A DNA stretch of 64,000 nucleotides from CAWCUK01 sp963798775 (GTDB lineage: Bacteria; Bacteroidota; Ignavibacteria; Ignavibacteriales; Ignavibacteriaceae), in the NCBI GenBank assembly GCA_963798775.1, contig CAWCUK010000001.1, forward strand, positions 682,001 to 746,000. Direction: 5' to 3'. This document shows positions 26,678 to 36,104 of the stretch, one piece after another. The notes beneath the pieces are model-generated. The model had not been told where the DNA came from. It saw nothing but the letters and a program-made list of their open reading frames with translations, and did no database searches. The translations under genes were made by a program, and so were the position numbers. Positions within the stretch are counted from its first letter, which is position 1. Each line of letters begins with the position of its first letter.

Positions 26678-27874
26678 ATGAAGGTTTTACTGGCAGATAA
26701 ACTTCCAGAAGTATATGTAAATAAAATAGGTGAAATCGCGGAAGTTAGAAATGAACCAAAACTTACCGAAGAAAGTTTGGTTGAGGGAATTGGTGATGCC
26801 GATATTTTAGTTGTCCGTTCAACGGTAGTTTCCGATAAAACTATCGAAAAATCAAAAAATCTAAGTTTAATAATAAGAGCCGGTGCAGGAGTAAATAATA
26901 TAAATATTCCTGCTGCTAACAAAAAAGGAATCTATGTCGCAAACTGTCCGGGCAAAAATAGTATAGCCGTAGCCGAACTCGCCATGGGTTTAATATGCGC
27001 TATCGATAGAAGAATCCCCAACAATGTAATCGACTTTATAAGCGGGAAATGGAATAAAGCTGCTTATTCTAAAGCTGATGGATTATTTGGAAAAACATTA
27101 GGCGTAGTAGGAACAGGTCAAATAGGCACGGAGTTAATTTATAGAGCTCAATCTTTTGGAATGAAAGTGATTGCATGGTCTCGTTCTTTAAATGGTGAAA
27201 AAGCTGAATATTTGGGTGTAGAAAAGTCAGATACATTAGATGAATTATTTTCTAAAGCCGATGCTGTTTCAATTCATCTTGCACAAAATTCCGAGACAAA
27301 AAATATTATTTCAAAAGCATTAATCGGAAAGATGAAAAAAGGTGCATATTTGATTAATACCGCACGCGCGGGAGTAGTTGACGAAAATGCAATGATAGAA
27401 GCAGCTACAGAAGGTAAAATATTTCTAGGATTAGATGTTTTCAGTGATGAACCGGAAATTAAGGAAGGTTCTTTTGAAAGTAAATTTAAAGATGTTCCTA
27501 ATGTTTATATTACACATCATATTGGCGCATCAACTAATCAAGCGCAAAATGCCGTAGCCGAAGAAACTTTTAGAATTATAGCAGATTACATCAATTTAGG
27601 CGAAGTAAGCAATTGGGTAAATAGATGTAAAAAAACCGCTGCTAAATATCAGCTGGTTGTCAGACATTTCGATAAACCGGGTGTTCTATCAAAAGTGTTA
27701 AAACTTTTAAGTGAAGAGAAAATAAACGCGCAAGAAATGGAAAATGTAATTTTTGACGGCGAATCAACTGCTTGCTGTACAATTAAATTAGACTCGCGAC
27801 CTTCTGAAAATACACTAGAGACAATATCTAATTCTCATGAAGATGTTATAAATTCAACTTTGGTAGAATTATAA
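26678..27874 (+). CDS. D-2-hydroxyacid dehydrogenase with ACT domain (phosphoglycerate dehydrogenase-like)
   Basis: NAD-dependent D-2-hydroxyacid dehydrogenase of 398 aa, close to short-form 3-phosphoglycerate dehydrogenases. Substrate-binding IIRAGAGVNNIN is near residue 67. The Rossmann motif GVVGTGQIGTE is near 145. The catalytic Arg (NTARAGVVDE), Glu (FSDEPEI) and His (THHIGAST) are present. A C-terminal ACT domain spans about 327-398 (RHFDKPGVLSKVLKLLSEEK). It lacks the intermediate domain found in the 527-aa SerA at 57423-59006, so this is a distinct paralog. AGAAAGGGG serves as ribosome binding site. Last gene of the add-hutU operon. The substrate could be 3-phosphoglycerate or another hydroxyacid. 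Confidence 0.85.
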   Translation: MKVLLADKLPEVYVNKIGEIAEVRNEPKLTEESLVEGIGDADILVVRSTVVSDKTIEKSKNLSLIIRAGAGVNNINIPAANKKGIYVANCPGKNSIAVAELAMGLICAIDRRIPNNVIDFISGKWNKAAYSKADGLFGKTLGVVGTGQIGTELIYRAQSFGMKVIAWSRSLNGEKAEYLGVEKSDTLDELFSKADAVSIHLAQNSETKNIISKALIGKMKKGAYLINTARAGVVDENAMIEAATEGKIFLGLDVFSDEPEIKEGSFESKFKDVPNVYITHHIGASTNQAQNAVAEETFRIIADYINLGEVSNWVNRCKKTAAKYQLVVRHFDKPGVLSKVLKLLSEEKINAQEMENVIFDGESTACCTIKLDSRPSENTLETISNSHEDVINSTLVEL

Positions 27875-27889
27875 AATTTTTTTTTATAA

Positions 27890-27911
27890 CAGCGGAGGAA
27901 ATTCTCCGCTG
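27890..27911. terminator. hairpin between convergent genes
   Basis: Inverted repeat CAGCGGAG / CTCCGCTG between the plus-strand stop at 27874 and the minus-strand stop at 27912. Neither side has a T tract directly after the stem, so it may act as a bidirectional 3'-end structure more than a classical terminator. Confidence 0.5.
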
Positions 27912-28670
27912 CTATACAAATTTAAGCTCTATCATATCCTCAATTATCCGGTAAAAATATGGAAGACGAATTAAATTATTAATCCCTTCCCTATCCTGCT
28001 CATTAAATTCAAAAATCATAGAAGAAATATTATCATCAAAAAAATGTTTTGCTTTTTCAGAAATAGAAATCGGAAAATTATCTTCTTCAATTTTCCTATA
28101 TATTGCTCCGGTTATGTCTTTTATTCCGGTATTAAATTCGGCTAGCATTTTTTCATCTGTCGAAGCAAAAACATAATTTACGTAAGGAAGATTTAAGGCT
28201 TCGGTTACTTCTTCCGCTAAACTTAAACCGTTTAAAAATTTATCGTTATTATAATTCTCATCACCTACTATTAATAAATTTGTACTTCCAATTTTACTTT
28301 TATCAGATAATATCCGGATTTCGAGATTGCTATCATAAAGTTCTTTAAATAGAATTTTACTTAAAATTACTTCAAGTGTGGAAACATCTCCGAACAAACT
28401 TAAATCCTGTATTTCATCTTGTTCAGGTTTAAAATATAAAAAAGAATTACAAAGCATTCCCTCAAAAGATAAACCGGCAGAAGCCGAAATAAAGAGATCG
28501 TTATTTTTTAATAAATCCATCGTCGGAATTAATCCAATACTTCCATGCTGTTTTTTTAATTCCGCCGTAATTGCGGCCGATGGTTGTAAGGTAACATTTA
28601 GTTTCCATTCTTCGGGCAGAGAGGCTCTAATAAATTTAGAAAAAATATTATCCGGAAAAATTAAATCCAT
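27912..28670 (-). CDS. periplasmic-binding-fold protein resembling MqnA
   Basis: A 252-aa protein without signal peptide. The segment SIGLIPTMDLLKNND followed by SFEGMLCNSFLYF, and SLFGDVSTLEVILSKIL, resemble the VitK2_biosynth (MqnA/MqnD) family, whose members act in the futalosine route to menaquinone (MqnA is a chorismate dehydratase). The similarity is by eye only, and the C-terminal third is not obviously family-like. It sits upstream of no related gene. Treat it as a substrate-binding-fold protein with a possible link to menaquinone synthesis. Confidence 0.45.
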   Translation of the reverse strand: MDLIFPDNIFSKFIRASLPEEWKLNVTLQPSAAITAELKKQHGSIGLIPTMDLLKNNDLFISASAGLSFEGMLCNSFLYFKPEQDEIQDLSLFGDVSTLEVILSKILFKELYDSNLEIRILSDKSKIGSTNLLIVGDENYNNDKFLNGLSLAEEVTEALNLPYVNYVFASTDEKMLAEFNTGIKDITGAIYRKIEEDNFPISISEKAKHFFDDNISSMIFEFNEQDREGINNLIRLPYFYRIIEDMIELKFV

Positions 28671-28713
28671 CTTTCTTTCTCTTAAATAATTTAGAATTTA
28701 AAAAGTTTAAAAT

Positions 28714-28738
28714 AAAAAAAGGGCGTTAAATTACGCCC
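28714..28738 (-). terminator. intrinsic terminator closing the atp-ffh-rplS operon
   Basis: GGGCGT / ACGCCC stem (28721-28726 and 28733-28738) with a 6-base loop. On the minus strand it is followed by TTTTTTTATTTT, 24 bases past the rplS stop. Confidence 0.9.
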
Positions 28739-28761
28739 TAAATAACCAAACTAACTAAAAT

Positions 28762-29097
28762 TTATTTAGTTTTAATTCTAGCAGCTTTACCTGAAAGATT
28801 ACGTAAGTAGTAAAGTTTTGCTCTGCGAACATCACCTTGTTTTAAGAGTTCAATCTTAGCCAATTTAGGTGAATAGTAAGGGAAAATTCTTTCAACACCA
28901 ACACCGCTTGAAATTTTTCTGACAGTAAAAGTTTTTGTAGTGCCTCTTCCTTTTATACTAATAACATCACCTTCAAAAGGCTGAATTCTTTCCTTATCGC
29001 CTTCAATAACTCTTACATGAACTCTAATATGATCACCGGCGCTGAATTCAGGAATATCTGCCTTTGATTCTGCTAATATATTATTTATATCGATCAT
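28762..29097 (-). CDS. rplS: 50S ribosomal protein L19
   Basis: Large-subunit protein at the 30S-50S interface, 111 aa, complete. The conserved segments are FSAGDHIRVHVRVIEGDKER, PFEGDVISIKGRG, FTVRKISSGVGVERIFPYYSP and RRAKLYYLRNL. Last gene of the run rpsP-khpA-rimM-trmD-rplS, which is a conserved bacterial order. It starts 11 bases after the reconstructed trmD stop and is closed by a strong terminator. Confidence 0.97.
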   Translation of the reverse strand: MIDINNILAESKADIPEFSAGDHIRVHVRVIEGDKERIQPFEGDVISIKGRGTTKTFTVRKISSGVGVERIFPYYSPKLAKIELLKQGDVRRAKLYYLRNLSGKAARIKTK

Positions 29098-29108
29098 GAT
29101 TTTCTCCG

Positions 29109-29790
29109 CTAATTATTATAATTTCTCCATTTATCAGTTAGTATTTTTGATTGTTCTTCTTTCCATTTTTTTATTTCTTTAGTCATTACCGGAAAGAAGA
29201 ACTCCGGGCACTTTCATTCCGCGATATTCAGCCGGGCGTGTGTAATATGGAGCTTCCAGCCTTTCTCCGTCTTGAAATGAATCCTCCAAAGCAGACTCAC
29301 TATCATTAAGAACACCGGGAATTAATCTTACAACCGCATCAACAATTACAAGTGCGGGTAATTCACCGCCGGTTAAAACAAAATTTCCAATTGATATTTC
29401 ATCAGTTGCAAATTTTTCTCTAACCCTGTCATCAATTTCTTTATAATGCCCGGTAACAAATAATATATTTTTGCTAATCGAAAATTTATTTGCAGTCGGT
29501 TGATCAAATAATTTACCCTTCGGTGTAGTAAAAATTATATGATCGTATACTGTTTCTTGTTGTAAATTTTCAATACATTCAAAGAACGGTTCGGGTTTAA
29601 GAACCATACCGGCTCCGCCGCCAAAAGGTTTATCATCAATTTGTTTATGCTTATTATAAGCATAATCTCTAAGATTATGAATCTCTATTTTTACTTTACC
29701 TTTTTCCTGAGCTCTTTTAATAATACTAGTCTGAAGGGGACTAAAAAGTAAGCCGGGAACAGCAGAAATAATATCAATTCTCATCATCAT
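29109..29790 (-). CDS. trmD: tRNA (guanine-37-N1)-methyltransferase (C-terminal frameshift as read)
   Basis: SAM-dependent methylation of G37 in tRNAs reading CNN codons, which prevents +1 slippage. SPOUT trefoil-knot motifs are present: KPFGGGAGMVLKPEP near residue 55, FVTGHYKEIDDRV near 111, IGNFVLTGGELPALV near 131, and RPAEYRGMKVPGVLLSGN near 185. The read frame stops early at 29179, directly after SGND. Dropping one base (about 29181) continues with KEIKKWKKEEQSKIL to a TAG at 29109 and restores a normal 226-aa protein. I read this as a sequence error. The start is one of three ATGs at 29784-29790, overlapping the rimM stop. Confidence 0.93.
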
Positions 29791-30291
29791 CGTATAAAGT
29801 TATGCCGTGCTTTAACTGTAAGAATTTTATTTTCGGAATCAAAACCGGCAATATACTCTTTTACGGCAGGTAAAAGAAGTTCATTGCCGTTAAAATCCTT
29901 CACAACATAAACATCGTTAGCCGGCAAATTAAGAACATCTTCAATTATTCCAAATAAATTTTCATCTTGAAAAACTTTACTTCCGATAAAATCATGAACA
30001 AAAAATGTATCAGCAGGAAGTTTAACAACATCTTTTTCATCGACAAATATATCTTTCCCGATCAGAAATTGAGAATCTTTATCTGTATTAAAGTTTCTAA
30101 ATTTAAGAGTAAAAAAGTCTTTATGTTTTATAACCTCTTCAACAAAATTCTTTTTTGTCACTAAAGAAATCAATAAAGACTTTTTCCAGCTCAAAAAAAC
30201 GTTCGGGAAAATCGGAATAAGAAAATATTCTTACAAAACCTTTTTTACCATAAATAGAAACAATTTTGGCAATTAAAAAATATTCGCTCAC
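29787..30291 (-). CDS. rimM: ribosome maturation factor RimM (one frameshift as read)
   Basis: Binds S19 and assists 30S maturation. Reconstructed as about 167 aa. The N-terminal RimM domain reads EYFLIAKIVSIYGKKGFVRI from a GTG at 30291. The frame then changes in the A6 run of the segment around 30156-30161 and continues FVEEVIKHKDFFTLKF. The PRC-barrel C-terminal part follows (GIIEDVLNLPANDVYVV, then ELLLPAVKEYI). The intact-looking downstream frame alone would lack the first 45 residues, so a sequence error is the best reading. It overlaps trmD by 4 bases in the standard order. Confidence 0.9.
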
Positions 30292-30314
30292 CGTCGCGTG
30301 AATTTTAAAAATAA

Positions 30315-30548
30315 TTAATCCAGGATTTCCAGAATTGCTCTTTTACCTTCTTTAGCCGCGATTGCGGTTAAAAGAGTTCTCATAGCTTGAGCAGTTTTTC
30401 CTTGCTTCCCTATAACTTTGCCAACATCATCGGCCTGAACTTTAAGAGAAAGAACCACTTTATTTTCTTCCGGATTTTTTTCTTCGATCACAACACTATC
30501 GGGATTATCCACTAAGTGTTTTGCGATAAATTCAATGAATTCTTTCAT
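30315..30548 (-). CDS. khpA: KH-domain RNA-binding protein KhpA
   Basis: A 77-aa single KH domain with the RNA-gripping GxxG loop (KVIGKQGKTAQ near residue 43) and a preceding beta-alpha-beta core. KhpA forms a complex with KhpB/Jag and binds many RNAs in other bacteria. Its place between rpsP and rimM is the conserved one. Start ATG at 30548, with AGGAGG upstream (AGGAGGCTTCTTTCT before ATG). Confidence 0.94.
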   Translation of the reverse strand: MKEFIEFIAKHLVDNPDSVVIEEKNPEENKVVLSLKVQADDVGKVIGKQGKTAQAMRTLLTAIAAKEGKRAILEILD

Positions 30549-30639
30549 AGAAAGAAGCCTCCTATATTTTCAGCACGGGAGCTTTAGAATTTACGTACAG
30601 AGGAAATATCTTCTGAATAAAGAAGATTACAGTTTAATC

Positions 30640-31099
30640 TTATTTATTTTCAGTTGAATTTTCATCAGAAGCAGCGCCCTTTACTTCTGCTGTACTTTCT
30701 TCAATATTTTCTGCTTTTCGGCCTTTTCTTGTGAATCTTCATTCAGTTTTTTTAGCAGAACTGCTCTTCGGCTTTAGCTTCATGCATTTTCGCCCAGTTT
30801 TCCATCTCTGCTTCTAATTTATCTTCAGATATTCCTTTTTTAAGCAGTTCTCTTTTTAAGATTATACCTTTTTTTCTTAGCAGACTTTTTACGGTATCTG
30901 TAGGCTGAGCACCTGCATTCAGCCAATACAAAGCTCTATCTTCTTTTATATCAATTGTAGAAGGATTAGTTAAAGGATTATATAAACCGATAGCTTCAAG
31001 AAATTTTCCATCACGAGGAGATCTTGAATCAGCAGCAACAACTTTATATATCGGTTGCTTCTTTTTTCCCATTCTTCTTAATCTTAACTTAACAGCCAA
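30640..31099 (-). CDS. rpsP: 30S ribosomal protein S16 with acidic C-terminal extension (frameshifted tail)
   Basis: Small-subunit assembly protein. I choose the TTG at 31099 as start: it gives the standard AVKLRLRRMGKKKQPIYKVV N-terminus and has GGAGGT 8 bases upstream. The core (DSRSPRDGKFLEAIG, LYWLNAGAQPTDTVKSLL) is intact. The read frame ends at 30752 after AEEQFC, but the DNA beyond continues as an Ala/Glu/Lys-rich tail spread over two frames (LNEDSQEKAEK, then AENIEESTAEVKGAASDEN) to a TAA at 30640. Extended acidic tails on S16 are common in this phylum. The tail reconstruction is inference and needs at least two indels. Confidence 0.85.
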
Positions 31100-31147
31100 G
31101 TTATTTAACCTCCAAATATTGATCACTATTTTCAATTAAATTTAAAA

Positions 31148-32460
31148 TTATTCAATGAATGCACCAAGACCGCTTTTACGGTCAACTGACTCATCATTTT
31201 TTGCATCTCACCAAACTGCTTAACTAAACGATTAACATCTTGAATGGATGTTCCGCTTCCTCTTGCAATTCTTTTACGGCGATTGCCGTTCAGTACTTTA
31301 GGTTTTTCACGCTCTTTCTATGTCATAGAATTTATTATTGCTTCAACTTTTACAAGAGCATTATCATCAATTTGAGCATTTTTTAGTCTGAGATCCTAAC
31401 CCCGGGATCATACCAAGAAAGATGATAAAGAACCCATTTTCTTAATTGCTTTAATTTGCTTAAGAAAATCATCAAAATCAAATTTATTTTTTCTTAATTT
31501 TTCTTCAAGCTTTTCGGCTTCTGCTTCATCAAAACTTTCTTGCGCTTTTTCAACTAGGGAAACTATATCGCCTTTACCTAAAATTCTGGATGCGAGTCTA
31601 TCAGGATAAAAAGGCTCAAGGGCATTTAATTTTTCACCGTTACTGATAAATTTTATCGGTTTTCCAACAACACTTCTTATTGAAACGCCGCTCCGCCTCT
31701 TGCATCACCATCTAATTTTGTAAGAACAATTCCATCGTAATTTACTGTTTCATTAAATGCTTTTGCCGAATTAACAGCATCCTGCCCGGTCATTGAATCA
31801 ACAACAAATAAAGATTCTGTAGGGTTTAACAATTTTTTTAATATCAGCTACTTCGGTCATCATTTCTTCATCAACATGAAGACGGCCGGCAGTATCAACT
31901 ATTAACAGTATCAAAATCTTTTTCTTTAGCATAATTTAATGCTTCTGTGGCAACTTTCCTTGCATCTTTTTCTTCAAGAGAAAAAACCGGAACATTTATC
32001 TGGGCTCCGAGAGTTTTTAATTGTTCAATAGCAGCCGGTCGATAAATATCCGCAGCAACCAATAAAACTTTTCGGCCGTTTTCGCTTAAGCGCTTTGCAA
32101 GTTTTCCGCTAAAGGTTGTTTTACCGGAACCTTGCAGCCCAACAACAAGAATAACAGTTATACCGGAACCGTTTATTTTTAATTCGGATTTGCTTACCGC
32201 CAAGTAAATGACGTTAATTCATCATGAATTATTTTAGTAATAAGTTGTCCCGGAGTAATGGAAGCTACAACTTCTTTACCTAGTGCCTTTTCAGAGACAT
32301 TTTCAATAAACTCTTTAGCAACTTTATAATTAACATCAGCATCTAAAAGAACTCGTCGAATTTCTCTTAAGGTATCCGAAATATTTTTTTCGGTTAACTT
32401 CCCTTGTCCACGAACTTTTTTTAGCGTGGTTTCTAATTTTAGAGATAATTCTTCAAACAT
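31148..32460 (-). CDS. ffh: signal recognition particle GTPase Ffh (several frameshifts as read)
   Basis: Targets nascent membrane proteins to FtsY and the translocon. Reconstructed span of about 437 codons, which is the family length. The N domain begins MFEELSLKLETTLKKVRGQG. The G domain has the P-loop GLQGSGKTTFSGKLAKRL, then DIYRPAAIEQLK, VDTAGRLHVDEEMM and TKLDGDARGG. The M domain ends with the RNA-binding GSGTSIQDVNRLVKQF and a tail that reads RKSGLGAFIE before TAA at 31148. At least five small indels break it (around 32195-32215, 31900-31910, 31825-31840, 31680-31700, and within the M domain 31300-31430). Ffh is essential, so these are most likely sequence errors. Confidence 0.88.
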
Positions 32461-32499
32461 CTAAATTTAAAATCTTTATTATTTTCAACATACTTTAGC

Positions 32500-33378
32500 T
32501 TACTCAGCTTTCAAAGCATTTGCGCCGGAAACAATTTCCAGAATTTCTTTAGTAATTGCAGCTTGCCTTTCTTTGTTATACTTTAACTGAAGAGTACGGA
32601 TCAATTCCTTAGCATTAGTAGTAGCATTATCCATAGCAGTCATCCGGGCGCCTAATTCGGCTGCATTAGACTCTAACAGAATTCTCCACATTTGAGCTTT
32701 CAAATGTTTAGGCAGCAAATAATTAAAAATATATTTTTGATCCGGTTCAAAAATGTAATTGGGTAATTTATTTTTTTCCTCTTCCTCTTCTTGTTTTATC
32801 GGAATCGGAAGAAATTGGTCGATAACAATATTCTGCTGAATAACCGATTTAAATTCGTTATAAATAATAAAAATCCTATCAAATGTTCCATCTAAATATT
32901 TTGCAATCAGTTCGTTTGAAACACTTAAGGCATCTTCATAACGGAGATTAGAAAAAAGACCAATATTATTTCCGGATATATCATAATCCCTATTTTTATA
33001 AAAATCAAATGATTTTTTGCCTACACAAAAAACATGCACATCTGCATGCTGATGATTAAGATCTTCATTTATATAGCGAACTGACTCCCGGAGAATATTT
33101 GTATTAAACGCACCGCAGAGCCCTCTATCAGCAGTTACAACAACAACCGCAACATTTTTTACGTGCCTAGCAGCAATAAATGGATTATTTGCAATATCTT
33201 CTTCGGTAACAAGATGCGAAAGCATCACCGAAATTTTCTTAGCATATGGACGAGCGTTCATTATTGCTTCTTGCGCTCTTCTCAACTTAGCAGCAGCGAC
33301 CATTTTCATAGCTTTAGTTATCTGCTGCGTATTTTGAATACCTTTAATTCTATTTTTTATATCGCGTAATGTTGCCAT
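32500..33378 (-). CDS. atpG: ATP synthase F1 subunit gamma
   Basis: Central rotor shaft of F1, 292 aa, complete. The N-terminal helix reads TLRDIKNRIKGIQNTQQITK and AMKMVAAAKLRRAQ. VVVVTADRGLCGAFNTNI is near residue 80. The C-terminal helix has ELGARMTAMDNATTNAKELI and LKYNKERQAAITKEILEIV. It lies 14 bases downstream of atpA and 40 bases upstream of ffh. In most bacteria atpD and atpC would follow; here ffh does. Confidence 0.97.
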   Translation of the reverse strand: MATLRDIKNRIKGIQNTQQITKAMKMVAAAKLRRAQEAIMNARPYAKKISVMLSHLVTEEDIANNPFIAARHVKNVAVVVVTADRGLCGAFNTNILRESVRYINEDLNHQHADVHVFCVGKKSFDFYKNRDYDISGNNIGLFSNLRYEDALSVSNELIAKYLDGTFDRIFIIYNEFKSVIQQNIVIDQFLPIPIKQEEEEEKNKLPNYIFEPDQKYIFNYLLPKHLKAQMWRILLESNAAELGARMTAMDNATTNAKELIRTLQLKYNKERQAAITKEILEIVSGANALKAE

Positions 33379-33391
33379 GCTTAAATATTAG

Positions 33392-34943
33392 TTATGAACT
33401 TTTTTTAAATGTGGCTGAAAATTCTTCCGCAGCTTTTTTAATATCGGCAGTTATTTTATCATTTAACTGTTTTTCAGTCTTAATCGCTTCAAATATCTGA
33501 TTATATTTTACTTCAATAAATTCAAGTATTCCTTTTTCAAATCGTTTAACGTCGGCAACAGGAACTTCATCAAAAAATCCATTTGTACCTAAATAAATAC
33601 TTACTACTTGTTTTTCAACAGGCACTGGAGAATATTGACCTTGTTTTAAAAGCTCAACTAAACGAGCTCCTTTTGCAAGAGTTCTTTTTGTTGCTTTATC
33701 AAGATCAGAACCGAATTTAGCAAAGGCTTCTAGTTCACGATATTGGGCAAGATCAAGCTTTAAACTTCCGGCAACTTTTTTCATCGCCTTAATTTGAGCA
33801 TTACCGCCCACACGAGATACTGAAATACCTACGTTAATTGCCGGGCTAACACCGGCGTTAAATAAATTCGACTCAAGATAAATCTGTCCGTCAGTAATTG
33901 AAATTACGTTTGTTGGTATATACGCGGAAACATCACCTTGCTGTGTTTCGATAATAGGTAATGCAGTTAAACTTCCTCCGCCAAGATCATCACTTAATTT
34001 AGAGGCTCTTTCTAAAAATCTTGAGTGAAGATAGAAAACATCACCGGGATAAGCTTCACGTCCCGGGGGGCGTCTCAATAACAAGGAAAGCTCTCTGATA
34101 TGCAGCCGCTTGTTTTGAAAGATCATCATAAATAACAAGTGAATGTTTTCCGTTGTCGCGAAAATATTCACCAAAAGTAGCCCCGGAATAAGGGGCAATA
34201 AATTGAAGCGGCGCTGGATCGGAAGCAGCGGCAACAATTACTGTAGTATAATCCATTGCTCCTTTTTCCTGCAGTTTTGCAACAACTTGTGCAATAGTAG
34301 AACTTTTTTGGCCGATTGCCACATAGATACAGTAAACAGGATTTACACCTAATTTTTTTGCGTCTTCAGAATGAGTATGTTTCTGATTGATAATAGCATC
34401 AATCGCAACAGCGGTTTTTCCGGTTTGCCTGTCACCGATAATTAATTCTCGCTGTCCGCGTCCAATAGGAATCATCGCATCAACAGCGGTAATACCGGTT
34501 TGAAGAGGTTCTTTTACAGGCTGTCTTTGGATAACACCAAGAGCTTTTCTTTCGATGGGCAGAAACTTTTCGGTATTTATTGCGCCTTTTCCATCAATAG
34601 GAACACCCAGCGGAGTAATAACTCTTCCAAGCATTTCATCACCTACCGGCATTGAGGCAACTCTTTTTGTCCTTTTTACCGTATCACCTTCTTTAACCAA
34701 TGTTGTATCGCCGAAAAGCACGCAGCCAACGCTGTCCTCTTCAAGGTTAAGTACCATTCCGAAAACATCATTCGGGAACTCAACCAATTCGCTGGCCATT
34801 ACTTTAGATAAGCCGTAAACTCTCGCAATACCGTCACCAACTTGCAGTACTGTACCAACATCATAAATATCAACTTCGCTTTCAAAACCGGATAACTGTT
34901 TCCTTAAAATCGCGGATATTTCATCTGGTCTAACTTCAGCCAT
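33392..34943 (-). CDS. atpA: ATP synthase F1 subunit alpha (one frameshift as read)
   Basis: Non-catalytic nucleotide-binding subunit of F1, reconstructed as about 516 aa. The P-loop GDRQTGKTAVAIDAI is near residue 170. PYSGATFGEYFRDNG and YDDLSKQAAAY are near 255-275. The conserved RELSLLLRRPPGREAYPGDV and the arginine-finger-bearing SVSRVGGNAQ follow. The frame slips in the motif between AAAY and RELS, where an extra base (near 34097) accounts for it. Everything else is intact, so I treat this as a sequence error. Upstream neighbour atpH, downstream atpG. Confidence 0.95.
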
Positions 34944-34971
34944 TTTTGTATTTCCTTATTAAATTCTCTTT

Positions 34972-35526
34972 TTAGTTTAACGAAGCACTGCCTTGTAAAA
35001 ACTGCTTCTTTAAATTTTCTAACTGATGCTTAATTGATGCATCAAAAACTGTATCGCCTACTTTTGCTATAAAACCGCCTATCACAGACGCGTCTAAAGT
35101 AAATTTAAAATTTACCTTTTTATTTAAAAGGCCTTCAAGTTTATCTTTTAAATGATCTTTCTGACTGTCGTTAAATTCGAATGCGGTTTTCACATCAACA
35201 TTAACAATACCGAGATATTCATCTCGGATTTCAAGAAATTTATCATAGATTGAATAAAGAAGATTATCTCTATTTTTCGCAATAATAAATTTCAAAAAGT
35301 TCATCGATTCATTGTCTATTCTCGATTTAAATATATCTTCAAGAATAGAAATTTTAACTTGAGGTTTTACTACAGGATTAGCAAGTACATTTTTTAACTG
35401 CGGGCTCTCCTTAAAAGCTGCGGTAATTAAATCTGCATCTTTAGAAATAGTATTAAGAATATTTTTCTCAATAGCTAGATCGAGTAAAGAAGAGGCATAT
35501 CTAAGTGAAACTTTATAATCGGCCAT
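34972..35526 (-). CDS. atpH: ATP synthase F1 subunit delta
   Basis: Peripheral-stalk subunit that holds F1 to the b dimer, 184 aa. The N-terminal six-helix domain reads VSLRYASSLLDLAIEKNIL. The C-terminal signature DASVIGGFIAKVGDTVFDAS is followed by LENLKKQFL. It starts 2 bases downstream of atpF and precedes atpA by 28 bases, the normal order. Confidence 0.95.
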   Translation of the reverse strand: MADYKVSLRYASSLLDLAIEKNILNTISKDADLITAAFKESPQLKNVLANPVVKPQVKISILEDIFKSRIDNESMNFLKFIIAKNRDNLLYSIYDKFLEIRDEYLGIVNVDVKTAFEFNDSQKDHLKDKLEGLLNKKVNFKFTLDASVIGGFIAKVGDTVFDASIKHQLENLKKQFLQGSASLN

Positions 35527-35528
35527 AA

Positions 35529-36071
35529 CTAATTCTTTTCAATTTCTGCAATATATTTATTAACTAGTTTTCTCTGAGCTTCGTTATCTAAATTTTCACT
35601 CAATATTTTACCTGCCGCTTGAACGGCAATTTCAGCTACCTGATTTTTTAATTCATCAAAAGCGGCTTCTTTTTTCCTTTCAATTTCAGCCGTAGCATCA
35701 GCAACAATTTTTTGTGCTTGCTCTCTACTATCCTGTATAATCTGCTCTTTCAATTTTTCGGCATAAGTACGGCTTTGGTCAATTATCTTTTTTGATTCTT
35801 CTTCAGCCTTTGCAAGATTAGCCTGATTTTCGTTTAGAACTTTCTGAGCTTCTTCTCGAGCTTTATCAGCCTTTTCAAGAGCTTCCTTAATTGCGGATTC
35901 TCTTTGATCTAACGCGGATAATATTGGTTTCCAAGCTGTTTTTTTAAGGATTATAAGTAAAATAACAAATGTTACTACAGTCCAGAAAATAAGGCCGGGA
36001 TTAACACTAACCAAACTGCCGCCATCTTCGGGAGTAAGAGCTAACACTGCTAAACTAAAACCGTTAAGCAT
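35529..36071 (-). CDS. atpF: ATP synthase Fo subunit b
   Basis: Peripheral stalk, 180 aa. One N-terminal membrane helix (LIFWTVVTFVILLIILKKTAWKP starting near residue 27) precedes a long right-handed coiled coil rich in Ala, Lys and Glu (ESAIKEALEKADKAREEAQK onwards). The N-terminal 25 residues before the helix may be a leader. Only one b-type gene is present, so a homodimer is expected. Confidence 0.95.
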   Translation of the reverse strand: MLNGFSLAVLALTPEDGGSLVSVNPGLIFWTVVTFVILLIILKKTAWKPILSALDQRESAIKEALEKADKAREEAQKVLNENQANLAKAEEESKKIIDQSRTYAEKLKEQIIQDSREQAQKIVADATAEIERKKEAAFDELKNQVAEIAVQAAGKILSENLDNEAQRKLVNKYIAEIEKN

Positions 36072-36104
36072 AAAATCATTTCCTATAAATATAAATTATA
36101 AAGA

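Noticed and set aside
32194..32460. ffh as a true pseudogene
   Set aside because: N, G and M domain motifs are all present in order over the normal length, and the gene is essential.
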